A stretch of 64,000 nucleotides of DNA, taken from the NCBI RefSeq assembly GCF_014805625.2, contig NW_023998421.1, forward strand, positions 6,579,426 to 6,643,425, given 5' to 3'. The number at the start of each line of letters is the position of its first letter. The first letter of the stretch is position 1. Origin of the DNA: Glossina fuscipes (Eukaryota > Arthropoda > Insecta > Diptera > Glossinidae). This document shows, in pieces, positions 39,186 through 52,700 of the stretch. The position numbers and the translations under genes are program-made. The notes under the pieces are model-generated. The model saw nothing but the letters and a program-made list of their open reading frames with translations. It searched no databases and was not told the DNA's origin.

Positions 39186-40104
39186 GACCTAACTTTTTTA
39201 CTTTAAAGGCTAACGGAATACACTTAACACACGAGCCACTTTAAAATCGCTTCAAGATACATGTGCCTTTAGTCTGCAATAACCTTCACATTTCTAATAA
39301 TATAGTATAACGTCATATTTGATTATTATATAAATCGATGTTGGATTGCTTCCCATTACGCAGCGGTAGTAACTATTCACATAATTAGGTGATTAAGGGA
39401 AGTTTAGGAACCGATTTCAAAGAACAGAAAAACTTTGAATAATCTACCGCGGGGGAGTTCTGACGAATTATGAGTGTTTGGCATGAAATATTGTTGAAGT
39501 CTACAGTTATCTTCATTTCGCTTTTTGGGTTTACACTTGAAAAACTTTTTTGTTCTTGCATAACTTGGAAAAATGCTATTTTATTGCTTATTTACCATAA
39601 TTTACTTCGCTAACAGCGCAACACAACCCGAGATTGTGGCATCGTTTCAGTTTATAATGCAACTTGAGTAATATGCAATAAAACAAGCAAATCACTACCA
39701 CTACAACAAGATAAGCATACGTACGATGCTTAAGCTCATTATAAAAGCTGAATGTTATTGCAAACATATGTATTTCATTATTGTTATTATTTTTTTTTTT
39801 ATCACGTAAAGGGATAAATGAAAAGTGAGAAATATTTTATAATTTTTTTACAAATAATTGAAATACTTATGAAATATGGTATATTTCATTGAATATTCAA
39901 GATACGATAATTATGATGTTATCTGTGGATAAAATACTTTAAATAGTTGAAATGATTTCATTTCGTTAAATTTATAATTTTATATTCAATTGAAATACAT
40001 TTTAAATGATTGTAGTTGAAATTACTGGGAGGAAAAGATGTTTTTAAATGCACAAACAACTTAAAATGGTTCACTATTACATGTAATGCAAAATGTAATA
40101 GAAA

Positions 40105-40400
40105 ATTACAAAACAAAACAAGTAAAGGTACTCTAATGGGCAACGGCCAATCATTAAAAACCCTACAACATCCTACAAAGGTTTATGTAACGACTTTTCA
40201 AAATGAGTCGTTATATGGGAAGCGGTAAAAAGTTGTCCAATCTACACCAATTTCAATAGTGTTTGTATTACTAAATTTCATCAAAGTATGTCAAAAATTG
40301 AGGCCTATACCCGCCTATAGATGGATAGATGAGCTCCTTTACTATAGTGCAGAGAGTGGTTGCGGAGCGATCGGTATAAATAAAAGATGTGTCTATCTCA
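40105..40400 (+). repeat. Interspersed repeat copy with 'aacaagtaaaggt' head
   Basis: Head aaacaagtaaaggtactc, then 'gagtcgttatatgggaagcgg', 'aaatttcatcaaagtatgtc' and 'aaaattgaggcctata'. The block order agrees with the other copies. Confidence 0.45.
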
Positions 40401-42746
40401 ATTCCTTCAAGGTGCTGCGTACATTCGCACAAACTTAATGCACAATAGTGGTGTAGGGTGTAAACTTGTTTATGACTTGGGATGTCTGATGGACATAAAG
40501 CCATTAATAATATCTTGTTTCCTCGGTGGTGAAAGAAAAATTGTTAGACCGTACACACCTCTGCCTGCCTTAACTGGTACAGCAAGAGGAGGGATACACC
40601 AATCGGCAAACGTTTCTTTTTAATCTCATTCGGAGTAGAATTAGTTAACTTTGAACTAAATACTCCTTCCTATCCTTAACAGTCGCCATGTTACAAAACA
40701 CTATACTTAGATCAGATTAATAAAAATCCGTTATATTTAGTTAGGTGAGCGTAAATTACAATGTAGTAATATTTAGTGTGCATGAGTGAGTTGCTACAAA
40801 TCAATGCGAACAGCCCTGATCATATGATTGAATATGGTACATTTACCGTAGCTTCTGCAAATATATTTAGAATAGCGGAAGACATGAGTTGATTGTTCTT
40901 AAAGTATCATAACAGCACCATACAAGTCTACATGCCTACAAGTCATACCGCCGTCAAGCTATAAAAAGACCAGAATTAAATATACTCTAAAGAGATGGCA
41001 ACTGATGACGATAGATTTCTGGAAGTACAGGTAGGGAAAGGGAAATGGTTGCTCTTAGTGTGCATTTAATTCGCAGGAAGATGAATGCAACATTGATCCA
41101 ATATTTTACATATTATCTCGATTAAACTCTCTGGGCTTCTTCTTTTCTCAAGAAGTAAGCAAGTAAATTGCACCCATACCATCTTGCGTTTTGATTTTTT
41201 CGAATTTTTTCTGCCAGGCGTAGGGAAACTTTTGACAAAAAGAAGTCATTAGGATTTTCTTGCTTTCTGCAGCGCACATTACAGATAGCCTTAACGGTTT
41301 CCACACGTCTCTAGTAAAAAAGTTGGGAATGGGCTTTTTTGAGGTCGCTCTATGGAAAAACGAATGCAAGCATTGTGTAGGTCAATCTAAAATAGAAGAT
41401 GCATTTATTGAGAAACCTTTAACATTCTGAATTGCAGAAATATATACGTTTCTCTGGTTAGTTGTAGTAAATACTTTGAAAACAACAACAGCATTTATAT
41501 TTCCTTTAAGGTTTTTCTTGATTCAGCTTAAAATTTCTAATTAATCAAAGTGTAGTTGGTGTCCAAAGGTTAGAAACAAACGGAAATCTCGAAGTAACCT
41601 ACGCTGATCTTCAACGGCGACATCAGTTGGACATGAGTTGACTAACGAAAGATCCTCAACTCATTTAGACAATCAGAATTTCGAATCTCATTTATGCATT
41701 GGATTGCTAACAAGGAAAATATATCGTTTTAAGCAAGCTAACGTAGTTGATCGATCGATCTTGAGAAAACTTTATCGAGTTAATTGGCATTGTATTAAAA
41801 GGGTCCTCGGATTGAAGTAGTAGAGAATTAATGAACGCAATATGAGAAAGAAGTACCACATTACTTAAGTTCTCATTTGCGTAGTTTAACTGTAAAATAA
41901 AGAAATTTGGGTTTACTGCAAGAACCTATAAAATGATGAGGAAATTGAAGGCGCCAATGCTGCTTCAAAAAAGCAGAAAAGGTAAAAATTAATTAATTTT
42001 AGGAGGAACAGCAGAATATTATTGGGTGGATACAATCCGAATACCAAGTATAATAAATAATTTATACGAATTCCAATTTAAGACCAGCAGTAACAGAAAT
42101 GCACAGTTAACTTTTTGTTTCACCTATCACTTACTAGCTCCTTAATAATTTCAAATAATCTAATGTCGAGTTTGGAGTTGGTGTAGAAATAAGAAATAGG
42201 CACCACATACAAAAAGAAGCAATAACAGTTCCTTAAAGTTAATTAAGGCTTTTGATAAATAGTAATTAAAATAGTATTAGATATTACTTATTGGGGAAGA
42301 GAGGTAGAAGAAAATGCTCCAAAGCCTTAGCAACAGCATTGTCTGCATCTCATTCTTTTTCTTTCTATCTGTTATTAATTAATTATTCATTTGATGTATT
42401 TCGTTAGGCAAGAGTTGCTCGCGTCTGAAACAAGACGTAAACCTCATAATTACGAAATGAAATTGTTGTTAGCTATGAAATTAGTACTAAGCTGATTGAA
42501 AAGGTTAGATTTGTGTTTTTTGAGGTAAACATTTGCAATCGATGCTATTTAGCAAAAGTGAGTTGTTTTTTTGACCTGTAGTTGCTTTTGAAACAAAGAA
42601 ACTCAGGTGCATTCCGTACAACTACTTAGGTAGGTGGATAACGGGGATAAATATTGAAAGTTCTGTACACGTTCATACACTTGCTTGTCAATGCTTTGTC
42701 ATGTATGGATTGGTTGGTTGATTGGTTGGTTTGTAATATTACTTAC

Positions 42747-43702
42747 CGTTGTAAGCAATTTTCACGTCCTGTCAGTGCCAATTTAACAATATCCGCAAAC
42801 ACAGGAATTACAACCCAATCATTTGGTTTCATTGTTGTTGTTGTTGTTGTTGTTGTTGCTGCTGCTGCTGTTGCTGCCGTTATATTGATAGGGTCTGCCG
42901 TTGAAATTTTCTGTGATGACTTTGTTGCTGTTAAGGTTATTGCTGTTTTAGTATGTGATGTATGACTATGCGATGAGTTTGGCAATGACGATACTGTTGA
43001 TGATGTTCCTAAAGTTGTTGTTGTTGTGTTTGTTGATGTTTTGAGTGCCAGTGATGTTGCCGTTGCTGTTATTGTTGGAGTTGTTAAATTTGATAAAATT
43101 TCTTTACCATGTTTTCTACTACTGCCACTACTACTACTACCACCACAAACACCACCGGCGCCTCCGCCACATGACGATGTTATGCTACTTTTGCTATCAC
43201 TGGCTTTCAATATTGTGTCATCTGTTCTGGCCGTTGAAAGTTTGTGTAATGTTGCTGTTGCTATTGTCGGTGATGTTGACGTTGACGATGAAGTGGTAGT
43301 TTCTAACGTTCCTATTCTGGATAAGGGTAGTGAAACGGCTGCTGAAACGCGTGAACTTGTCGAATTTATTCGAGAAGCCGCATTCAACACTGTTGGAGAT
43401 TCCGTTTTAACTTCCGTTGTTGTGGTGGCTGAGGTACTTGTTAAAGCTGTTGCATTCGCTGTTGTCGGTGACTTTGGTAATACGACCGAGGCATTACCAG
43501 TTAGCATCGGTATTTCAGTCTTTTGCTTTTTTCCTGGTTGTTGTAGTTGTAGTTGCAGCTGTTCATGCTGCCGTTGACGATGCTGCTGATAATGATGATT
43601 TTCATTTAAAACGATTGCCTGTTTATGCCATAGATTCCCATGCCCCTCGGCATGACGTTGCATACAATCTAATTGCTGACAAGTCACTTGCAATTTACTC
43701 CA
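42747..43702 (-). CDS. RASGEF1-type gene, exon F with large S/T/Q-rich insertion in the catalytic domain
   Basis: 956 nt, 318 codons plus CG. It opens with WSKLQVTCQQLDCMQRHAEG and NLWHKQAIVLNE, which continue 'RLKIT' of exon E as the family's 'TW.KV' segment. It closes with NDWVVIPVFADIVKLALTGR ENCLQ, matching the later helix 'IVIPFFSLLIKDIYFLN'. Between them, at about exon residues 40-290, sits low-complexity sequence: a His/Gln stretch, then Ser/Thr-rich sequence with a run of eight Thr beside Ala runs. The family normally has about 15 residues here. The acceptor is tgtattgacag and the donor gtaagtaat. The stop-free length and a GC content visibly above the flanks support coding. Confidence 0.88.
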
Positions 43703-46700
43703 CTGTCAATACATGAATGCGTTCGTGCGCGTATGTATAAATAATGTTTAAGCCACCGTCATCAGTAAATTATATCGTATTCATAGAAATTTTAAGAGAA
43801 ATTAAATAAAATCGAATAATATATAGCGAATATATTCAATAAGCAAAATTTTTGTTGGGGCGAGGTAAACATGTATAAATGTGTTCAAAAACAATTGATT
43901 TTAATTATGCGCACGAAAAGTAGTAAGCAAAATTTTTTTAACGCGAGATGTGTTTATTAATAAATATATTAATTTCATTATTAAACTTCATTTCATTGTT
44001 CGCCTTAAATGGAATATAGTGAAACTACTTTTACTGTTATAAAAAGATATTTATCAAGATCTGCAATGTCGATGGTTCGATACCCTTATGAGTCATTTCA
44101 ATAAACAATACATATAGTGTGTAGTCAGTATTTTTTTGCGCTTTCAAAAAATCTATATTTATATTGTTTAAGGTTTGCTGTATAAAATTCTGCTTAACCA
44201 TATATGTTGCTATTATAAAAACAAACTGCAAACAGCATCTCTTTAAAAATATAAAGTCATTGTAAAATCATACCTGGGTTTTCCTTTTTCGTACATGACG
44301 AAAGAAAATGTTTTGAGAAAGAAAATGGTATGTGAGCCAATCATTAAAATACCTTAGGAACATGCCGTGGCTTTTTATTCTCGCCGTAACATATATTTCA
44401 CGTTCCTTTATGTGGAAAGGCACTTTCAACGTAAGTCAACTCGGTCCAAATTTGCTAAATTTACTTTCTCTTCTTGATGTTATTTTTATAAGAATCAGTG
44501 CATGGGAAGCTGTCCAAAGAGTAAAATTTTAGCCAAATAGTTTGGAGATCTCATACGGCTTTAAGGTACAGCAGAAAAAACAAAATTTTTTTTTAGACAA
44601 TTTCTTTGGCATAGAAGGAAAACTTCTTTATATAATGATAATATAATACGCCCGGTTGTTGAGCATATTTTAAGTATAATTTAAAAGGTTTCTGTGGGGT
44701 AGAATGGGATCGCAGAAAAGAAACGCAAAAGAAATTCTGAATTAAATATAAATTATTTTTGAAAAACACTAAAAAAAAGACTTTGACTCAAACGTGAAGA
44801 ATCACAGAAGAAAATAGCTTTAAAGGCATTAATAGACAAATTGCGCGCCAGAATCTCGCAATGCTACTAATTTTTAGGAAAGAGAATGATGACGTCATAT
44901 TTTCTATAGACAATATTCACGCAAGATATCATTTCATATTCTGCATCCGTTATCGTAGTTTCTCTAATTTTCTTCATCATCATACCGTAATTTTTTTTGT
45001 TCTTCCTGCGAGAAAATGTTATTTTGTTTTGCTTTTATCATATTTTAGCTGAACTTTGTTATGACTGCTATTAATTTTGATAGTTATTTTATGGTTATTC
45101 AAAAAAATATTGCGATTTGATAAACTTCCTATTTGTATAGTTATTATAATGTGCAAACATTATATTCTCCATAAAGATTTTTATACCAAAAATTAACATA
45201 ATATATACGAAATCGTTATTTTATCATAATTATGTACTATTATTAATTTTTTCATAATTATGTTTGGTATCTTTTCACTAAACTTATATTTCTACTTGTT
45301 CTAATTCACTTAACTAAGCGAGAGGGCAAAGAATATTTTACCTAGAATCCATAAATTCTACAGGTTATATACGTGAAAATTCTTTGCTTAGTGAAAAACG
45401 CTTTTTTTATAAAAATTGTTGCTTTTGTTGAGCTTTGGTTAATTTCACTGCAACCAGTTTAATTTTTTCGAATGCAATGCGAATGCTGTTAGACAAGATA
45501 TTTTTCATCTCAATTGAGCGAATACGGCATAGTACCTTTTTCCACTCTCCTTCAGATCCTCAGTTAAGATCTCGTGAACTTCTTCAATTGATCCGTTCCA
45601 AATAGCTTTAAAGAAATCCAAGAGCTAAGCAATTGCCTATACAAACTAGATCGTAGATATAATGAATCATTTCCGGACCGAGAGCACCTCATGGGCATCC
45701 TGAACGTGGACCGTCATAAACGCCCGCGGGATCAGAATTTTTACACCTTACGTCACTTGTAGTACAAGAGTATACTAAGTTTGTGCGGACTTGAGGCAGA
45801 CTCATCGTATACCGATCGATTCAGAATAACTTTCTGAATTAGAAAAACTTTCTAAATATAAAAAAGGTTGTCTCTCTGTCTGTTCGTCTCGTTTTCTTAT
45901 ATTCACCATACCGGATAATTGGCAAGTCTCGGAAAACAACGCTATTTATGCTCAAGCACAATAACAAACCGAACCATTTTCTGAATATATGACTGGAAAT
46001 CTACTGAGCATCGGTCTATGTGTTCAAAAAATTTATATTTAAAGTAGAGATGGTATCGATCTTGATTTTCTATTTTTCGGAAACCAATCGCTCAAAAAAT
46101 AAACATAAATTAAAATCGTGACGGCATGGTTTAAAGGAAAAGTCATTTAAAGTGTCAAGTTTCAATTTCGAAAAAATTGAACTAATTTAAAAAAAAAATC
46201 AACTAATTTACATCTTAAGCTATTGTTCGAGCTTGCTCTTCTTTAGTAAGCAAAAATAAATTTCAATTTAATTTAACAAAACATTTTGTAATTTTTTCTT
46301 TTCTAACGTAGACGTAATCAATGTTCTCGATATCAATTTAAAGAGAAAAAATCATTTTTCGATTTAATTTCCGTACTTTATGTTTCCCATGATCATTGTC
46401 ATTATTGCTTAAGGGCTTTTTATATGTAAGACCGAATGATTTGTAATACAAAACCTTTGTTATTTGACTTATTTTTTCTCTTTTCATTGCTATATATTTT
46501 TGCAATCTCTTTATCATATACTTTTTTGTTTTACATCATTTAATTTTTAGTTTTTCTCTTATTGCTGGTCTTCACAGGCTATTTGCTACGTTCAGTGCAG
46601 TTGGCATATTATGTTTGTAATATTGGTAGAGAAATGTATTCAATTTCTCATACGTTGTTTGATTGTAAAGAAATGGTAACCTATTTGGAAATAAATCTAG

Positions 46701-49700
46701 TGTCTTGCTTTTGAAATTAAATTAAAAAAATCAGCTCAAAATTTAACAATCGGTTCATGGGTCTCTCTACACTTGGACCGAAAGCAGTGATCCTTCTTCG
46801 TCTTAGCTTACGATTTAAGCCTACGTGTAGACCAGCGCTTAAATGGAGCAAGAGTTCCCTCACAACGAATAAAAAAGAAGACCGTTCCAAGTTTCAATAA
46901 AAACTCAGATTCCTTACACGATTTCCCGTTTTCCAATAAGGGCCCACTTTACATCAGCATCTAACAGACGTTTCAGAATTTATGAACACCTGATATATTT
47001 TTATTTATACATTCAGCTACATACAAAAATGTATCAGCCAATGCAACGATACCTTAGAAACAAAATAAACATCAAAGTATGGTAAGGAGGATAAGTAATA
47101 TATATATTACTCCAGACCACAACGAATCGGTTCATAGAATTATGAAGAAAAATTACCTAAAAATAGTTCGATAAGCTGAAAGAGGAATACATGTATTACC
47201 AGCAAGAGGGGAGTAAGGATGCTAACTCCGTATCCGTAAAACAGCAGCCCCGACGACATGTATCGTATCCAGTGGCTGATCAAACGAATAAAGATTAATA
47301 ATACGCATCACACAAAGCATTGCGAAAGAGAATTGGTTTGCGTGTGCCATCGTACGAACTTATTTGATGTTGTGTTATATAATTAGGTATACAATAGATA
47401 TACAGTAACATGTGTATGTGCACGTTCCTTCTTTTTTTAAGCTCGTTCTGATGAGATTTGAGTTTGCGCGTCTGTCTGTCATTAGTTGTGTGAACGTGAA
47501 ACCGTGCAACTTGATACGGTTGTACATAAAGTAAGTGATAGAAAAAAGAGAGCAGTATTCGGAGGGTACCAAAAAGTTGGTGTGCTTTGTCTAGCCTACT
47601 ACACGCTTATTAAAGAATATATTAAATTTAAATGTTGCCGATAGAGGGTATCTAACTTTCGCTTTGATATGAAAATTACTTTTTTATGTACTTCTTGTTT
47701 TCTCACATTCGCAGGATACAGTTTTGCTCATCAACTTTATGACCGGATATTTAAGCAGCTGTCCGTTTGTCATTTTATTTGTTTGTTTAGCTGTGAACGT
47801 GTCTGTAGTCCTCTTTGTAAGTTTTATTCATAAGTTGTTCATTTATGTTCGTTTGCCTGCGCTGTTAGTTTTTAAAGTTATCGTTATTAGCTTCAATCCA
47901 GCCTCAAATGTCAAGCTTATATACATACACTCTCAGGCACGTATAGTTTTTAGATTAATATGAATAATTTTTCTTTTAACTTTATCAACTCTTTAATAAA
48001 GAACTCTTGCGACTAGCTAATAAGTTCATGCACGTTAAAGCGATGAGAATAAATAAGGAAAAAAAGAAAAGAAAATATTATGGAAAATTTGTCTACGACA
48101 AGAAAAGATCTTATTTTTCATATAAAACTTGCAAACGCTTTAAAAATTAACTTCATAAACATATGTTTGTACTCTTTAATGTCGATAATCAAGGGTTTGA
48201 AGAATGACAGAAATTCCTTATTCCTTGTTGTACTTTATCTAATATACTGTGATTAGTTAGCTGATTTCCGCTACCAGTTTCCTCATTAGTTTGCACAGCA
48301 TCGAAGGTAAAAAGTTTTATATTTGCATGCACGGACTTTGAATCACGTATAACCTCTAGCGTGTAAAGTTAAATTTGTTCAGATGCTATTTGTTTAAATA
48401 AGTTAGTACAGTAGTTAGTTGGCTTAGAGAGTGATAGGAGGAGAGTGAGAGAGAAAGACTTTGCTTCTCTTCGGACAAAGTCAAAATCATTGCAAATCGT
48501 AAAAAATCTAATATTTTGTATATATAGTAAAGTTAATATTTTATTTTCTCTGCTTATTGTTGTGTGTTTCCAACTCTGCTTCAATTAGAGTTGATTTAAT
48601 TAAAACTTAAAAATGTTAAGAGAATAGAAAAACTTTTTACACTATATATTTACAGTTTTGTAGTTTTGTTTGTTTACGTTATTGTTAGCGTTATGGTAGC
48701 TACCAACTTGACGGAAAATTGCAATGAGTTTGCATTAAAGTTGTTTGGAAATGAATGTTGATACGAAACAAACAAGAAAAGATAACTGATTTACTTCAAA
48801 TTTTTAATATTTCCTTAAACAATTCTAACATTAGAATATCTTTATTTTAATTATGAAAGAATTAATAATTTATCGTACCGTATAACTTTCAACGTAATAT
48901 TAACACTTACACTACCAAGGAAAGGCTTAGTGAAGAATTAAAAATAATGTTTAAGAATCAGTTGAGGGACGTTCTCCGCACACAGGTATAGTAAGCCGTT
49001 TTCAAGTATATTAATTTGCTCAAGTTACTTGATTGTAAATAAAGGTAGAAAAACGTAGCTGAAATGTGAGTAATGGATGCATGGAAGTTAATATGACATG
49101 GAAGATCAGCAAAGACAAGTACCACTGAGTTCCTATTTTCCTGAGTTAGCATCCTATCCGGCTAACTAAGAGTTATTGAGTTGGATGATATTATTGGGAA
49201 AGTAAGCTTTGGAGCTAATTAGTACTTTACTAACTATGAGAGCTACTCACTCAAGCCGAAATCAGCAATACATCAGTCAATAAGTCCCGGGACTAACTAT
49301 GAGTGTGCACAATTCGATTGCCGAATTGAAAGATAGTAGCAAACAAGAATTCCATGGAGACAGTCAGTAAATTGCGAGTACGAGACCTGGATGAACACTC
49401 AAGCTGAGACTAACAATACTACGGGCTTAATAAGTCCCGGGTTTGAACGGCTTAATAAGCCTCGGAACTAAAGAAAGAAACACATTCCTTTTCTTTATGT
49501 AAGATTGGACTTTAGTCGTCAACACATCACTAGTTTCACTAAAGAATCATACAACCAGCCCAAAGCAGCTTTAGAGTTTTGATGCTTTTTGTATAAAAAC
49601 ATTTTTATTAAAACTCTCACAATGCGCTTCAAACTACGCAATAACCTTTTCATTTACTCCAAGTCCAAGTCTTTTCCATGGAGCATCGTCTAGACAGGTA

Positions 49701-52700
49701 ATAGTCGTTCAGGACCAAATCTGGAGAAAACGGTGTGGAAACAATTCCAATTTTAATTAATTCAACTTTACCATTCCAGCTTTGCGACTTGTGATTTTGC
49801 TAAACACGATGACTATTTTGAAAACATGTTTCTCATTCGTAAATTTTCAAGGAAACTAATGAATATATTGCTCTTCGAGATCTTGTAACTTTATTTTCGT
49901 TTAGCGGGTTTCCTGGTGCACCAAATGCTAATAGGCCTTTACCGCGCACATGCAAGATCGAGATTCATGCGCCCTCACTTAATTTCATTCACCCACTGAG
50001 ATAGGGAAGAGTTACTATAAAACATTTCAAGCTAACGTTCAAGATGAAGGATATTTTTTTCCACCGAGCGCCATTAAAATCGTTCTAACTCGGAGAAACA
50101 GTGATCGAAAAGAAATGAAATTTTTAGAAGACGTTCGTTGAAATTGACCAATGTATTATTTCACTTTACTGAATGATTTGATAATAGATAGAACAGAGTA
50201 TTTGAATTTCAAGTATAAAGAGGCAGAGATTGGGTCGGACAATTCCAAAATAGCAGTAGCAGCGTTTTATTACCGGCATTTTTAATGGACTGGATAATTT
50301 TTCAAGTGCAAATTTTATCCACTCTATGAAATCATTAAATAAAAGATCCTAAAAAGTCCTTAATAGGCCATTTTGCCTTATTCTTAAGGAAAAAAACTCG
50401 TCAAATATGTAAATGTATGAACACTTAAAACTTTAAATCGCTTTCGTCAGTGCGGCTTAAAAGCTACAAAGAAACGAGAATAGAGGAAGAAAATTGCAAA
50501 AAAAAAAAATTAGCTAAGACTCCTTAGCGTCGCAAATGAACGAGAAGTGGTAAATCGACAGGTTAGGATGATGATGAGTAACCTGGCGTTAAGTAGTCTG
50601 AAGGGAAATGCTTAAATATTTGAACTACTCGAGAAGAATTACATTCTAGTACATGGCCGGCTACTCAGGGTATGTCACCTATTCGCGCAACCATGCGACG
50701 ATTTGAAAGAACAGAGGGAAGAGAAAAAGAGAGGAAAGTGGCCGCGGCTTAGTGGTTGTGTGCCTATGTTATGCCTCCACCGACCTTTATCTTCTGGACA
50801 TCACCGACATGCTTTCTTTCACAATTTTTGTATGTTACAGTACTTATGATCCACTTTGCTACAAAACAAGCATAATAATGGAAAGCTTTAGTGATCGAGA
50901 GGCCTCTAACCAGAACGTATTCTACCTGGAAGGTCTACCTTCACGAGTGTTCCAAATTGATTATTATAATTTTCAATGTTGCCACGCTTTTTTTATCAAG
51001 AGGGTAGGGTATGGCATCAAATCTACGAAATTGGCCAAAATGATTCTAAACCCAAGTATATCAAAAATGTTTATATATTGTGGGTGTAGCAAACAAGATT
51101 AGGAGATCAGCTAACCACTACTTGCTAATGGTAAAAATAAGGATATGACCAGATATATAAAAAAAGTGCCTAAGCCTACTTATAAAACATTAGCACGGCA
51201 TATGAAATGGACTAAAAGGTTTTTTTTTTTTATACTTACCGCATGAAGATAAATGCTTTAAAAAACTTTGCAAACTTAAGCTCAAAAAGATAATGTTTCA
51301 ACAGCATTTACCTTTAGATGTTGTGACCCCTTAGGGGGGTGCACACTAAAAAAGTAAAAAGCAAAAGAAGTTTTCTCTCTTGCAAAATTCACTTTGTTTT
51401 TGCGTTCATACTTGCTCGCATTCAAGCGTAAAATTTCAGTTCAAGGTATCGCAGCATTTTCACTCTTTTTGCTGCTAATTTTTTGGGTAGCTGCGGATTC
51501 TTCAAGTTTTATACTACAGACTATGAATAACGTTGATACTATGATAGCAAAATTTCTGTCAAAGTATTTCGAACAATTACAAAAATCCATTATCGTTCTT
51601 ATGTTTAATAAAGTCAATGTTTTTATATGGAGTTCGAGAGTAGTGTACTATCAAGAAAATAAAATTGTTTACCTAAGTAAAGGTACAAAAATTTTCCTTA
51701 AAAAACTTCAAAATAATCGATTTAGAAGTATTTCGAAAAATACTTCAGGAAGAAAGAGGATGCTTTTATTTAAGAAAAAAATAATTTTTATAAAACAAAA
51801 AAGCATTACTTTTGTTTTGTGCTTCGTTACTTTGTTTGTGGGCTGTGAAAAAATTCTTTTTTTTTTTGTTTAATTTATAAAAATTTTATTGACTTTGATT
51901 TAAAAAAATGTGATGCAGCTTAAATTCGAGTACCATTTCCGTTACAATTTTGCTGGGGAAATATTTTCGCCAATAACATGGCGAAATGGCCTAAATGATT
52001 CTCTAAAACGGGCTGACACGTGCGATAACACGATTGCATGTTTTTATATCAGAATGAAATTTGTTGTAGTTCAAGGGCGCCCGCTATTGAAAATGATTCG
52101 AGTCGAACGACTTTTTCGACCACTTTCCATATAATGCATTGTTTTCAAAAGTCTTTATTTGAATCATCTGATCATCTATTTCATATAAAAAATATTTATA
52201 AAAAGAAAAATAATCTCTGTAACACGTCACAGCACAATTAAGGATCTGTTATGGGGAAGCCGCAGCTGTATGGAAGCGTAGGTCATTACAGCTTGAGAGG
52301 TATATGTGCTGCCGATAAGTATTATGGCGTTCCTGACCGAACATTCACCATCGCTGCTGCCGTATGCCAGTCGTCAATGTATTCGTGCCGACTTAATAGT
52401 CATGCTTGCTATCTACTGCCTTACGTGCTATGGTAAGTCATTTTAATTTAACACATGACACAGAACAAACAATTTGCACCAACAGTGGATAGGACAATTC
52501 CCATGATTTATTGGACGACAATACTCCTGGAGTGCCACAACGGGTATAGGCCATTATGTCGCTCCTGCACAAGACAAGATCTATCTGCCAGCACTGCGTT
52601 TCTGCCACAACGACATTCCGCAACCAGCGAAAACTGGATTCGGTTTGCGACATAATGTGTGTACACCCATGGCGTCGTCGTTGACATGCATTGACATTAC

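Larger units (their letters stand above)
33170..42746. other. Possible 3' intron of the exchange-factor gene, or intergenic; no gene seen
   Basis: AT-rich DNA with dispersed repeat copies at 36.3, 38.9 and 40.1 kb and the unrecognised stretch at 34.3-34.6 kb. I looked for the missing RASGEF1 C-terminal exon on the minus strand here and did not find it. A protein-like minus-strand stretch at 41370-41122 (KFPYAWQKKFEKIKTQDGMG) spans two frames and is unrecognised. Confidence 0.45.

Noticed and set aside
41122..41370. Candidate for the missing RASGEF1 C-terminal exon
   Set aside because: The protein-like sequence does not match the LPNGH...F segment, and there is no clean acceptor in the needed phase.
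43026..43577. 183-codon open frame on the plus strand opposite exon F
   Set aside because: It is a shadow of the S/T-rich coding exon on the minus strand. The Val/Leu/Ser runs come from the reverse complement of Thr/Ser/Ala codons.
44060..44100. 'ggttcgatacccttatgagtca' resembling the 3' half of a tRNA
   Set aside because: The T-stem pairs poorly and no matching acceptor 5' strand or A box lies upstream at tRNA distance.
50730..50800. tRNA-like 'cggcttagtgg' A-box and similarity to 60970-61035 (SINE-like)
   Set aside because: Only a short stretch ending in 'ccaccgacc/ctaccgacc' is shared. No B box or tail was found, so it was not called as a SINE.
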